13,055 bases of DNA from Acidobacteriota bacterium (GTDB taxonomy: Bacteria > Acidobacteriota > Terriglobia > Terriglobales > Acidobacteriaceae), in assembly GCA_021846065.1 (NCBI GenBank), contig JAJZCP010000021.1:1-13055 (forward strand), in the 5' to 3' direction. Each line of letters starts with the position of its first letter. Positions within the stretch are counted from its first letter, which is position 1. The translations under genes and the position numbers were made by a program. Positions 6,649 to 13,055 of this stretch are shown here, one piece after another. Below the pieces are notes generated by a model. That model did not search any database. It was given only the letters and a program-made list of their open reading frames with translations, and was not told the origin of the DNA.

Positions 6649-7752
6649 CTATCTGCCGCGGGCGAGCGCAAGGAGCTGTTCCGCAATTTCAGAGGCCGCG
6701 CGTGGATGAGCGAGAGTTCGAGCGGCATTGCCCATTGTGGCGAGGCGCACCGGATCAGTCAGCAGGCGCTGGAGAGTTCCGAGCAGGAGGGTAGGCTGCT
6801 GTTGAAGCTGCTCCTCGGTGAGCATGGTGGCGGCGTCGGCCTGCTCCATGACCTCGGCGTTGCGCTGCTGGTGATTGTCCGCAGCGGCTGCGAAAGGCAC
6901 CAGCAGAGCCGGTCGCCCGGCGGCTGCGAGTTCGGCAACGGTGGAAGCGCCGCTGCGGGCCAGGACAAGGTGAGCGCGTGCAAAACAATCGGCCATGTTG
7001 TCCAGAAATGGCTCGACGCGCCAGCGACCCGCCGGAATGCCAGCGGCAGAGCATGCTTCCGCATACGCGGTCTGTGTTGTCTCAGCGTGACGCGCCCCGG
7101 CCTGATGAAGCACGGTCAGTGCGGGGAACTCCCGCAAGAGGTCCGGAATGAGAGGCGGCAGAAGCGTGTTCAGGATGCGCGCGCCTTGTGAGCCGCCGAA
7201 GATGAGCAGGTGGAGCGGTTGCGCTTCACTGAGCGAAGGAATGGAGAAAAACTCCGGACGGACAGGGATGCCGGTGACCTGGGCGTTGCGAAACCAGCGC
7301 GCGGCTGGTGGAAAGTTGACAGCGGCCGCGGAGACGAATCGTCCGACGAGGCGATTGGTGAGTCCTGGGACCGCATTCGGCTCAAAGGCAAGCGTGGGAA
7401 CACCGCGCAGCAGTGCTGCCGCCATGCCCGGACCGGAGGCGTATCCGCCGACACCCAGGACGGCCTGTGCGCGGAAGTCGCGCAGGATGCGTATGGAGTC
7501 GAGGAGCGCAACTGGAAGTCGGATGGCGGTGCGTAGTCGCGTGGCGAGCGAGACCTGATTGAGCGGGCCTGCGGTGATCAGGCGCAGCGGAAAACCGGCA
7601 TCTGGAACCATACGCGACTCCAGGCCGCGGCTGGTGCCGAGAAAAAGAATATCGGCTTGAGCGCAGGCGACAAGCTCACGCGCGACGGCGAGAGCGGGAA
7701 TGATGTGTCCGCCAGTGCCTCCGCCGACAATCAGGATTCGCGGAGGAGTCAT
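6649..7752 (-). CDS. murG: UDP-GlcNAc:lipid I GlcNAc transferase MurG
   Basis: MurG is the GT28-family, membrane-associated enzyme that transfers GlcNAc from UDP-GlcNAc to lipid I, making lipid II on the cytoplasmic face. The 367-residue protein has the N-terminal glycine-rich loop GGGTGGH (10-16), GVGGYASGP (100-108), GGSQGA (186-191), the nucleotide-sugar motif RSGASTVAEL (266-275) with Glu274, and DNHQQRNAE (292-300). The loop that reads HEQN in E. coli is FEPN here (123-126). ATG 7752-7750 overlaps the ftsW stop in the sequence ATGA, which fixes the start and implies translational coupling. The frame is open far upstream, but that part is the ftsW gene read in another frame. It is the last gene of this minus-strand cluster; the terminator lies 62 bases beyond its stop and murC does not follow. 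Confidence 0.97.
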   Translation of the reverse strand: MTPPRILIVGGGTGGHIIPALAVARELVACAQADILFLGTSRGLESRMVPDAGFPLRLITAGPLNQVSLATRLRTAIRLPVALLDSIRILRDFRAQAVLGVGGYASGPGMAAALLRGVPTLAFEPNAVPGLTNRLVGRFVSAAAVNFPPAARWFRNAQVTGIPVRPEFFSIPSLSEAQPLHLLIFGGSQGARILNTLLPPLIPDLLREFPALTVLHQAGARHAETTQTAYAEACSAAGIPAGRWRVEPFLDNMADCFARAHLVLARSGASTVAELAAAGRPALLVPFAAAADNHQQRNAEVMEQADAATMLTEEQLQQQPTLLLGTLQRLLTDPVRLATMGNAARTLAHPRAASEIAEQLLALARGR

Positions 7753-8846
7753 CCGTCGATCTCGCGGGTGAGGTTGAGCAGAATTCCGATGCTGGCCAGC
7801 ATAATGCAAAGCGAGGTTCCGCCAGAGGAGATGAATGGCAGGGGAATTCCCTTGGTGGGCAACAGAGCGATGACAACGCTGATGTTGAAAAAGGCCTGGA
7901 TGAGGATGGTGATGGTGATGCCGAAGGCAAGCAGGCGGGCAAAGGGGTCCTGCAGCAGAAAAACAGCGCGCAGGCCGCGCCAGCCGAGCAGAATGAAAAG
8001 CACGACCAGAAACGCAGCCCCCAGGAAACCAAGCTCTTCGGCGATGTTGGCAAAGATGAAGTCGGTATGCGGCTCCGGCAGATAGAAGAGCTTCTGGACA
8101 CCCTCCATGTAACCACGCCCGGTCCATCCGCCGGTTCCGACAGCGATCAGGCTCTGGTTGATGTGAAACCCTGCCCCCTGAGGATCGGCTTCCGGATTGA
8201 GAAAGACCATCATCCGAGCGCGGCGCCAGGGGACGAGGAAGAGCAATCCGGCGAGAATGGGAGCGACTGCTGCAAAAGCGCCAAGGAGGTATTTCCACTC
8301 CATGCCGGCAAGCACCAGCACCAGACAGGTGGTGGCGAAGAGCACAAGCGCGGTGCCGAGATCCGGCTCCTTGACGACGAGGCCAATCAGGACGAGCGCG
8401 GGGACGAGCGCGGGGGCAAGCGTGTTGCGAAAGTCGCGCATCGAGTGCAGGCGCGTGTGCAGGAACCAGGCGAGATAGAGCGCGAGAACGGGCTTGGCTA
8501 TTTCAGAGGGCTGAAAGGTGAAGAAGCCGCCGAAGCGGATCCAACGGTGAGTAGCGTGAGAGCCGTGCATGGTAAAAACCACAAGCAGAAGCAGCAGAGT
8601 CACACCGTAGGCGGAGGCGATGAAGAAACGGGAGTTGTAGCGGCGGTAATCGATGCGCATGGCGATGAACATGACGACGACGCCAAGCGCAGCCCATCCG
8701 GCCTGCTTGCCGAGAAAGGCGTAGGGCGAACCATAGCGCGCTTCAGCGACAACGGCAGACGCGGAAAAGACCATGGCCAGCCCGACGACGACAAGCGTAA
8801 GCGTCACAAAAAATAGCCATTTATCAACTCCGACGCGGCGAGCCAT
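7749..8846 (-). CDS. ftsW: SEDS peptidoglycan polymerase FtsW
   Basis: FtsW polymerises lipid II into glycan strands at the septum, working with a class B penicillin-binding protein (FtsI). This 365-residue multi-pass protein carries FSASAV after the first helix (27-32), FTFQPSEIAK (109-118), KEPDLGTAL (159-167), the long extracellular loop with GRGYMEGVQKLFYLPEPHTDFIF (243-265, including the essential-type Asp262 of the HTDF motif), and LPTKGIPLPFISSGGTS (329-345). The start is ATG 8846-8844, which shares one base with the murD stop (TGATG); an open extension of 38 codons upstream is murD read in another frame. Membership of the mur cluster favours FtsW over its relatives RodA and SpoVE. GGAG lies about 11 bases upstream of the ATG, inside the end of murD. 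Confidence 0.96.
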   Translation of the reverse strand: MARRVGVDKWLFFVTLTLVVVGLAMVFSASAVVAEARYGSPYAFLGKQAGWAALGVVVMFIAMRIDYRRYNSRFFIASAYGVTLLLLLVVFTMHGSHATHRWIRFGGFFTFQPSEIAKPVLALYLAWFLHTRLHSMRDFRNTLAPALVPALVLIGLVVKEPDLGTALVLFATTCLVLVLAGMEWKYLLGAFAAVAPILAGLLFLVPWRRARMMVFLNPEADPQGAGFHINQSLIAVGTGGWTGRGYMEGVQKLFYLPEPHTDFIFANIAEELGFLGAAFLVVLFILLGWRGLRAVFLLQDPFARLLAFGITITILIQAFFNISVVIALLPTKGIPLPFISSGGTSLCIMLASIGILLNLTREIDG

Positions 8847-10237
8847 CAGCGGGATGTCTCCGCCAAAGCAGGCGAAGCGTGACCGGCAAGCTGGCGTACA
8901 TATTGTTTGAAAAGGCGGCCACGTTCTTCGTAGTTCGCGAACTGATCGAAGCTGGAGCAAGCGGGAGAGAGCAGGATGACTTCGCCGGGAAGCGCTGCAG
9001 CAGAGGCAGCGGCGACGGCGCGTTCCAGCGTCTCGCAGGATTGTATCGGGACGATGCCGCGAATCTGAGACTCGATTTTGGCAGCGGCCGAGCCGATGGT
9101 GTAGACAGCGCGGACACGAGCACGCAGAAGTGGCTCCAGATCGGAGTAGGTGGAATTTTTATCCCTGCCACCGAGGATAAGATGAATTCCGGCGGGAAAG
9201 GCCGCGATGGCCTTGGCTGCTGCATCCACGTTGGTGGCCTTGGAGTCGTTGTAGTATTCGACGCCGTTGTGGCAGGCGACGAACTCGATGCGATGCTCGA
9301 CGGCTCGGAAGCCTCGAACGACCTGCGCGATGATGTCAGTGGAAACATTGGCCAGACGGGCTGCGCAGATGGCGGCGAGTGCGTTTTCGATGTTGTGCGC
9401 ACCCTTAAGTGGAATCTCTGCAACGACAAGAATGGTCTCGACGGGAGCGTCGGCAGCAGTGCGAAAGTGAATGCGTCCATCGGCGACCCAGGTGCCACGC
9501 GGAACGGGTTGCGCAAGGGAAAACCACCAGACAGAAGAGTGCGCACGCTCGGCGCAGGCAGCGGTACGGGGGTTGTCCGCGTTGAGGATGAGCATGTCGT
9601 CGGCAGTCTGGGCATGGAAGATGCGTTCTTTGGCAAGAGCATAGTTTTCAAAGCTGCCATGGCGGTCCAGGTGGTCCGGCGTGATGTTGAGGATGACGGC
9701 AATGCGAGGGTGAAAGCGCTCAACGGTTTCCAGTTGGAAGCTGGAGACTTCCAGGACCGACCATCCATCCTGTGTATCGCTGTCAATCAGCTCGACAACC
9801 GGTACGCCGATGTTACCTCCGACCTGCGTGGGCTGGCCGGAGGCAGTAAGAATTTCGCCGATGAGGGTGGTGGTGGTGGTTTTGCCATTGGAGCCGGTGA
9901 TAGCGAGGACGCTGCCACGGAGGAAGTACGAGGCCAGCTCCAGTTCGCCGATGATGGGCAGACCAAAGGCGCGGCTCTGGACAAGCTCAGGAGTTTGCAG
10001 CGGCACGCCGGGGCTGACGACGATCAGATCCTGGCGGCGGAAGGTGAGCAAGCCATGACCGCCCGCTTCTACCATGATGCCAGCCTCTACGAGTGCTGGG
10101 ATTTCGCTAGCGAGGGCGACTGCGCTGCGGGCATCTGAAACAGTGACCTGCGCGCCGTGACGGCGTAGAAACTTGGCCGCAGCCAGGCCGGAACGTCCCA
10201 TGCCTACGACGAGAATGCGTTTGTTCTTCAGCTCCAT
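8846..10237 (-). CDS. murD: UDP-MurNAc-L-Ala:D-Glu ligase MurD
   Basis: MurD adds D-glutamate to UDP-MurNAc-L-alanine in the cytoplasm, using ATP. The 463-residue protein has an N-terminal Rossmann-like domain (RILVVGMGRSG, 7-17), the ATP loop TGSNGKTTTT (114-123), NITPDHLDRHG (184-194), the LAKERIF region (201-207) with Lys203 in the place of the carbamylated lysine of the family, HRIEFV (315-320), YYNDSKATN (328-336), GGRDKN (356-361), and the C-terminal LSPACSSFDQF...EERG block (423-440) typical of MurD. An ATG 10 codons upstream is in frame. ATG 10237-10235 is chosen because GAGGAG (10244-10249) precedes it by 6 bases and the protein starts MELKNKRILV. It lies 80 bases after mraY and overlaps ftsW by one base. 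Confidence 0.97.
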   Translation of the reverse strand: MELKNKRILVVGMGRSGLAAAKFLRRHGAQVTVSDARSAVALASEIPALVEAGIMVEAGGHGLLTFRRQDLIVVSPGVPLQTPELVQSRAFGLPIIGELELASYFLRGSVLAITGSNGKTTTTTLIGEILTASGQPTQVGGNIGVPVVELIDSDTQDGWSVLEVSSFQLETVERFHPRIAVILNITPDHLDRHGSFENYALAKERIFHAQTADDMLILNADNPRTAACAERAHSSVWWFSLAQPVPRGTWVADGRIHFRTAADAPVETILVVAEIPLKGAHNIENALAAICAARLANVSTDIIAQVVRGFRAVEHRIEFVACHNGVEYYNDSKATNVDAAAKAIAAFPAGIHLILGGRDKNSTYSDLEPLLRARVRAVYTIGSAAAKIESQIRGIVPIQSCETLERAVAAASAAALPGEVILLSPACSSFDQFANYEERGRLFKQYVRQLAGHASPALAETSR

Positions 10238-10317
10238 TGCGAACTCCTCGATCGCTGTCTGGACCATTGTTTCACCAGGACGCGCTTTGCGTCAGTACCC
10301 GTTGCGATTACCGGACC

Positions 10318-11451
10318 CTAGCGCAGCTTGAGAGTGGTGAGGGCAAAGAGCGCGAAAACGAGCGCAGCGATCCAGAAACGCACGATGACTTTCGATTCTT
10401 TCCAGCCAAGCAGTTCAAAATGATGATGGAGCGGCGCCATTTTGAAGATACGTTTCTTGCGCAGCTTGTAACTGCCGACCTGAAGCATGACGGAAAGCGC
10501 TTCAAGAACAAAGATGCCGCCGATGAAGGGTAGAAGCAACTCCTGACGAATGATGACAGCAACGGTCGCGATAGCGCCGCCGAGAGCAAGCGAACCGACA
10601 TCGCCCATGAAGATTTCCGCTGGATGAGCGTTGTACCAGAGGAAACCGATGGAGGCTCCGACCATGGCTCCGCAGAAGACGGTCAGCTCACCAACAAGCG
10701 GCATGCGCTGAAGTTCCAGATAATCGGCGAAGACTACGTGGCCACTGACGTAAGTGAGCACAGTGAGCGCTCCGGCGGAGATGATGGTGCAGCCAATGGC
10801 GAGACCGTCGAGACCGTCGGTGAGATTGACGGCGTTAGAAGAGCCAACAAGAACAAGCACGACAAAGGCGACGAACGGCAGGAAAGCAAGCCAGCCCAGA
10901 TGCGTGATGGAGCCGAGCCATGGCCAGGTCATCATGGGGTGCCAGCTTTTGAGAAACGGAACCGTAAGCCGCGTGGAAAAGAGTCGGAACTGATCGAGAA
11001 CGACCAGCGCAACGGCGATAGCGCCGGAAACGGCGAGTTGGAGCAGGGTCTTTGCTGCGGCGCGCAGGCCAAGATTACGGCGTTTGACAACTTTGATGTA
11101 GTCATCGGCAAAGCCGATGGCTCCGAAGGCAAGGGTGGAGAGTACAGCGATCCATACGAAGGGATTGGCAAGATCGGACCAGAGCACGGTGGGCAGCAGG
11201 ATGGCGATGGCGATGAGCACGCCACCCATGGTGGGCGTGCCGGATTTTTTCCGGTGCGACTCCGGACCCTCCTCTCGGATGTACTGGCCGATCTGGAATT
11301 CCCGCAGTTTTTCGATCACGAATGGTCCGATCAGCAACGCAATCAGCAGCGCCGTGAGCGAAGCAAAGACGGTGCGAAAGGTGAGATAGCGAAAGATGCG
11401 AAAAGGATGGAAGTATGGGTACAGCTTTTGATAAAGCAGCCAGTAAAGCAA
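10318..11451 (-). CDS. mraY: Phospho-MurNAc-pentapeptide transferase MraY
   Basis: MraY moves phospho-MurNAc-pentapeptide from UDP to undecaprenyl phosphate, making lipid I; it is a polytopic inner-membrane enzyme. The 377-residue protein shows all family signatures: HRKKSGTPTMGG (66-77), GFADDYIK (113-120) with the Asp116/Asp117 pair, SNAVNLTDGLDGLA (205-218), YNAHPAEIFMGDVGS (273-287) with Asp284, and APLHHHFE (339-346). About ten hydrophobic helices fit the known topology. The start is TTG at 11451-11449: the protein then begins MLYWLLYQKL, and no in-frame ATG or GTG lies nearby upstream. A full AGGAGGT lies just before it at close spacing. The murF stop is 63 bases upstream. Identity is very secure and the start is fairly secure. 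Confidence 0.97.
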   Translation of the reverse strand: MLYWLLYQKLYPYFHPFRIFRYLTFRTVFASLTALLIALLIGPFVIEKLREFQIGQYIREEGPESHRKKSGTPTMGGVLIAIAILLPTVLWSDLANPFVWIAVLSTLAFGAIGFADDYIKVVKRRNLGLRAAAKTLLQLAVSGAIAVALVVLDQFRLFSTRLTVPFLKSWHPMMTWPWLGSITHLGWLAFLPFVAFVVLVLVGSSNAVNLTDGLDGLAIGCTIISAGALTVLTYVSGHVVFADYLELQRMPLVGELTVFCGAMVGASIGFLWYNAHPAEIFMGDVGSLALGGAIATVAVIIRQELLLPFIGGIFVLEALSVMLQVGSYKLRKKRIFKMAPLHHHFELLGWKESKVIVRFWIAALVFALFALTTLKLR

Positions 11452-11454
11452 GCG

Positions 11455-11461
11455 ACCTCCT
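11455..11461 (-). promoter_or_regulatory. Strong, closely spaced ribosome binding site for the mraY TTG start
   Basis: On the minus strand these bases read AGGAGGT, fully complementary to the 16S anti-Shine-Dalgarno end. Only CGC separates this heptamer from the TTG codon (4 bases counted from AGGAGG), tighter than usual. A strong site may offset the weak TTG initiation codon. Confidence 0.7.
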
Positions 11462-11514
11462 GTCGTGCGTGAGGGATCGAAGGTGATTGTAACGCCTGCC
11501 GGGATGAGCTGGGA

Positions 11515-12927
11515 TCAGCCGCCGACGGCTTCGGCAAAGATGGCCAACGCGGTTTCCAGTCGAACGCCGCGGGAGGCCTTGAGCAGAACCTGATCGCCGG
11601 GACGGAGATGCTTGCGCATCCAGTCTCCGGCGGTGGTGGCATCCGCGAGGAAGACAGCCATGGAGCCAGCCTCGGCAGCTGCGCGAACCAGATGAATGGC
11701 GTTTCCGCGCACACCGACGACGATATCGATGCCGGACGCAGCGGCGGCCAGCCCGCAGGCGGAATGAGCCGACGGCGCGTAATCGCCCAACTCAAGCATT
11801 TCGCCGGCGATGAGGACACGGCGCGCATCCGGATGAGGCAGAGAACGCGAGGCGAGCGTGGCAATCATGGAGCGGAGCGCTTCGGGATTGGAGTTGTAGC
11901 AGTCGTTCAGGATGGCGACTCCGCGCACAATTTCCAACTGGCCGCGGCGGTCGGTGGGTGTGAGAGCTGCGAGCGCCGCAAGCGCCGCGGCAAGCGGTAC
12001 ATCCGCCTCAACTGCGACCGCGATGGCAGCCATCGCATTAACGGCATGATGACGACCGGGCAGGCGCAGCGAAATTCTCGTGTCTTCGCCGTGGAGGGTA
12101 AAGTGGATGTCGAGTCCGTTGTCTTGCTCTTTGACGGAAACAAGCGCGGGATCGGCACAGGGGCCGTCTCCGAAGTAGACGACCTTGCCGACGAAATCGC
12201 GACCGAACTGGCTCACGTATGGGTCAGAGCAGTTGAGGAAGGCGACTCCGCTGGCCGGGAGCGCGGCGATGAGTTCGTATTTGGCGCGGGCGATGCCATC
12301 CTGACCATCTGAGAAATTTTCGATGTGGGCCATACCAACGTTGGTGACCAGTCCCCAGTCCGGGGCGGCGATGCGGGCAAGCTGAGCGATTTCTCCGGCG
12401 TGGTTCATGCCCATCTCCAGGACGGCGATCTCATGCTCCGGCTCAAGCTGCAGCAGTTGCAGCGGCAGGCCGAATCCGTTGTTGAGATTGCCCTGCGTTT
12501 TCAGAACATGGAACTTTGCACCGAGCGCTGCGGCGACAGCGTCTTTGGTGGTGGTCTTGCCTGCGCTGCCGGTGATGCCCACGACACGCCGACCCCAGAG
12601 ACGGCGAACGTGCGCGGCTACGGCCTGAAGCGCGACAAGCGGGTCTTCAACGACAAGCAACGGAGCGGCAAGTACGCGATCCGGCAACTGTGGAAGACGA
12701 GCCAGTGAGACGACGGCACCGGCGGCTCCGCGATCCAGTGCAGCGGCAAGAAAATCATGCCCGTCATGTCGCTCGCCACGCACCGCGAAGAAGAGTTCGC
12801 CGGGTGCGATTGTGCGGGAATCGATAGAGTAGCCGCAGGCTTCCGTGGCACCGGCACCGGTGGAGGTGAAAGGCGCTTCCAGCCTTGCGCCGCAGGCGAG
12901 AGCAATCTCAGCGAATGTGAGTTTCAT
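11515..12927 (-). CDS. murF: UDP-MurNAc-tripeptide:D-Ala-D-Ala ligase MurF
   Basis: MurF adds D-Ala-D-Ala to the UDP-MurNAc-tripeptide, the last cytoplasmic step before MraY. The 470-residue protein has the MurF N-terminal domain with YSIDSRTI (33-40) and GELFFAVRG (43-51), the ATP loop TGSAGKTTTKD (119-129), NLNNGFGLPL (148-157), EMGMNHAGEI (171-180), TNVGMAHIENF (195-205), ARAKYEL (213-219), GRHHAVNAMAA (291-301), NDCYNSNPEALRSMI (341-355) and LLKASRGVRLE (448-458). ATG 12927-12925 is chosen because GGAG (12937-12940) lies 9 bases upstream and the protein starts MKLTFAEIAL, typical of the family. The frame stays open upstream to the window edge, but that DNA is an exact copy of an internal murF segment. 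MurE would normally be encoded just upstream and is not visible. Confidence 0.96.
   Translation of the reverse strand: MKLTFAEIALACGARLEAPFTSTGAGATEACGYSIDSRTIAPGELFFAVRGERHDGHDFLAAALDRGAAGAVVSLARLPQLPDRVLAAPLLVVEDPLVALQAVAAHVRRLWGRRVVGITGSAGKTTTKDAVAAALGAKFHVLKTQGNLNNGFGLPLQLLQLEPEHEIAVLEMGMNHAGEIAQLARIAAPDWGLVTNVGMAHIENFSDGQDGIARAKYELIAALPASGVAFLNCSDPYVSQFGRDFVGKVVYFGDGPCADPALVSVKEQDNGLDIHFTLHGEDTRISLRLPGRHHAVNAMAAIAVAVEADVPLAAALAALAALTPTDRRGQLEIVRGVAILNDCYNSNPEALRSMIATLASRSLPHPDARRVLIAGEMLELGDYAPSAHSACGLAAAASGIDIVVGVRGNAIHLVRAAAEAGSMAVFLADATTAGDWMRKHLRPGDQVLLKASRGVRLETALAIFAEAVGG
12575..12683. repeat. Direct repeat copy A, inside murF
   Basis: These 109 bases encode murF residues of the RVLAAPLLVVEDP...RRVVG segment, just before the ATP loop, and recur exactly at 12947-13055 in the same orientation. 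The bases next to the left boundary differ (12574 g against 12946 a), which fixes that end of the repeat. The other end cannot be seen, because copy B reaches the window edge. Confidence 0.97.
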
Positions 12928-12946
12928 GACGGGCAGCTCCAGCCCA

Positions 12947-13055
12947 ATGCCCACGACACGCCGACCCCAGAGACGGCGAACGTGCGCGGCTACGGCCTGA
13001 AGCGCGACAAGCGGGTCTTCAACGACAAGCAACGGAGCGGCAAGTACGCGATCCG
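12947..13055. repeat. Direct repeat copy B, upstream of murF and cut by the window edge
   Basis: Every base equals copy A at an offset of 372, a multiple of three. The copy is therefore in frame with murF and the reading frame stays open from it through to the murF ATG. It occupies the place where the murE end would be expected. Either the contig end is misassembled, or the genome has a tandem duplication of the 372-base unit 12575-12946. I therefore do not annotate a gene here. Confidence 0.97.

Noticed and set aside
8879..10138. 419-codon plus-strand frame antisense to murD
   Set aside because: The minus-strand MurD has every family motif; the antisense product resembles nothing and is Gly/Asp-rich as expected from reversed codons.
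10279..10293. GACGC-GCTTT-GCGTC hairpin in the mraY-murD gap as a terminator
   Set aside because: The stem has only five pairs and no T-run follows on the minus strand.
10624..11472. 282-codon plus-strand frame antisense to mraY
   Set aside because: It is very hydrophilic, the mirror of a membrane protein gene, and has no recognisable domain.
11486..11491. TACAAT box on the minus strand in the murF-mraY gap as an internal promoter
   Set aside because: The -10 match is good (five of six), but no -35 box or extended -10 TG lies upstream, and the genes look co-transcribed. It is not strong enough to annotate.
12947..13055. Repeat copy B as the end of murE, because Mur ligases share the GITG..GKT motif
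   Set aside because: The copy is identical at every base to murF, and that motif is not near the C-terminus of MurE. It is a copied murF segment, not a homologous gene.

Overview
The window is GC-rich (roughly 60 %), densely coded bacterial DNA and reads like a chromosomal segment of an Acidobacteriota (Terriglobia-like) bacterium. That assignment is an inference from the cell-division/peptidoglycan gene order, the protein style and a secreted Gly/Tyr/Trp/His-rich protein; no marker gene in the window proves it. There are no tRNAs, rRNAs, CRISPR arrays, insertion sequences or phage genes that I can see, and no gene-free stretch longer than about 220 bases.

Layout. (1) Bases 1-2829, minus strand: a three-gene unit transcribed right to left, consisting of a NatA-type ABC ATPase, a NatB-type ABC-2 permease that overlaps it by 8 bases, and a DUF374-family acyltransferase-like gene cut off by the left edge. 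(2) Bases 2964-6498, plus strand: a 74-residue membrane protein with a possible leaderless start, the DNA helicase gene recG, and a secreted low-complexity protein ending in Gly-Gly-Gly-Gly-His repeats. A strong hairpin terminator at 6554-6587 closes this block. (3) Bases 6649-12927, minus strand and convergent with block 2: the central part of the dcw (division and cell wall) cluster in the order murF-mraY-murD-ftsW-murG. Together these genes finish UDP-MurNAc-pentapeptide (MurD, MurF), load it on undecaprenyl phosphate (MraY), add GlcNAc to make lipid II (MurG) and polymerise it at the septum (FtsW). The murD/ftsW and ftsW/murG stop and start codons overlap, so these genes are probably translationally coupled.

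The right edge is abnormal. The last 109 bases (12947-13055) exactly repeat 12575-12683 from inside murF, where the end of murE would be expected. It is either an assembly artefact at a contig end or an in-frame 372-base tandem duplication of the MurF N-terminal region.

I do not see a convincing new biological system. The least explained items are the secreted His/Gly-rich protein with its structured leader, the small membrane protein before recG, the end of the dcw cluster straight after murG, and the murF repeat.
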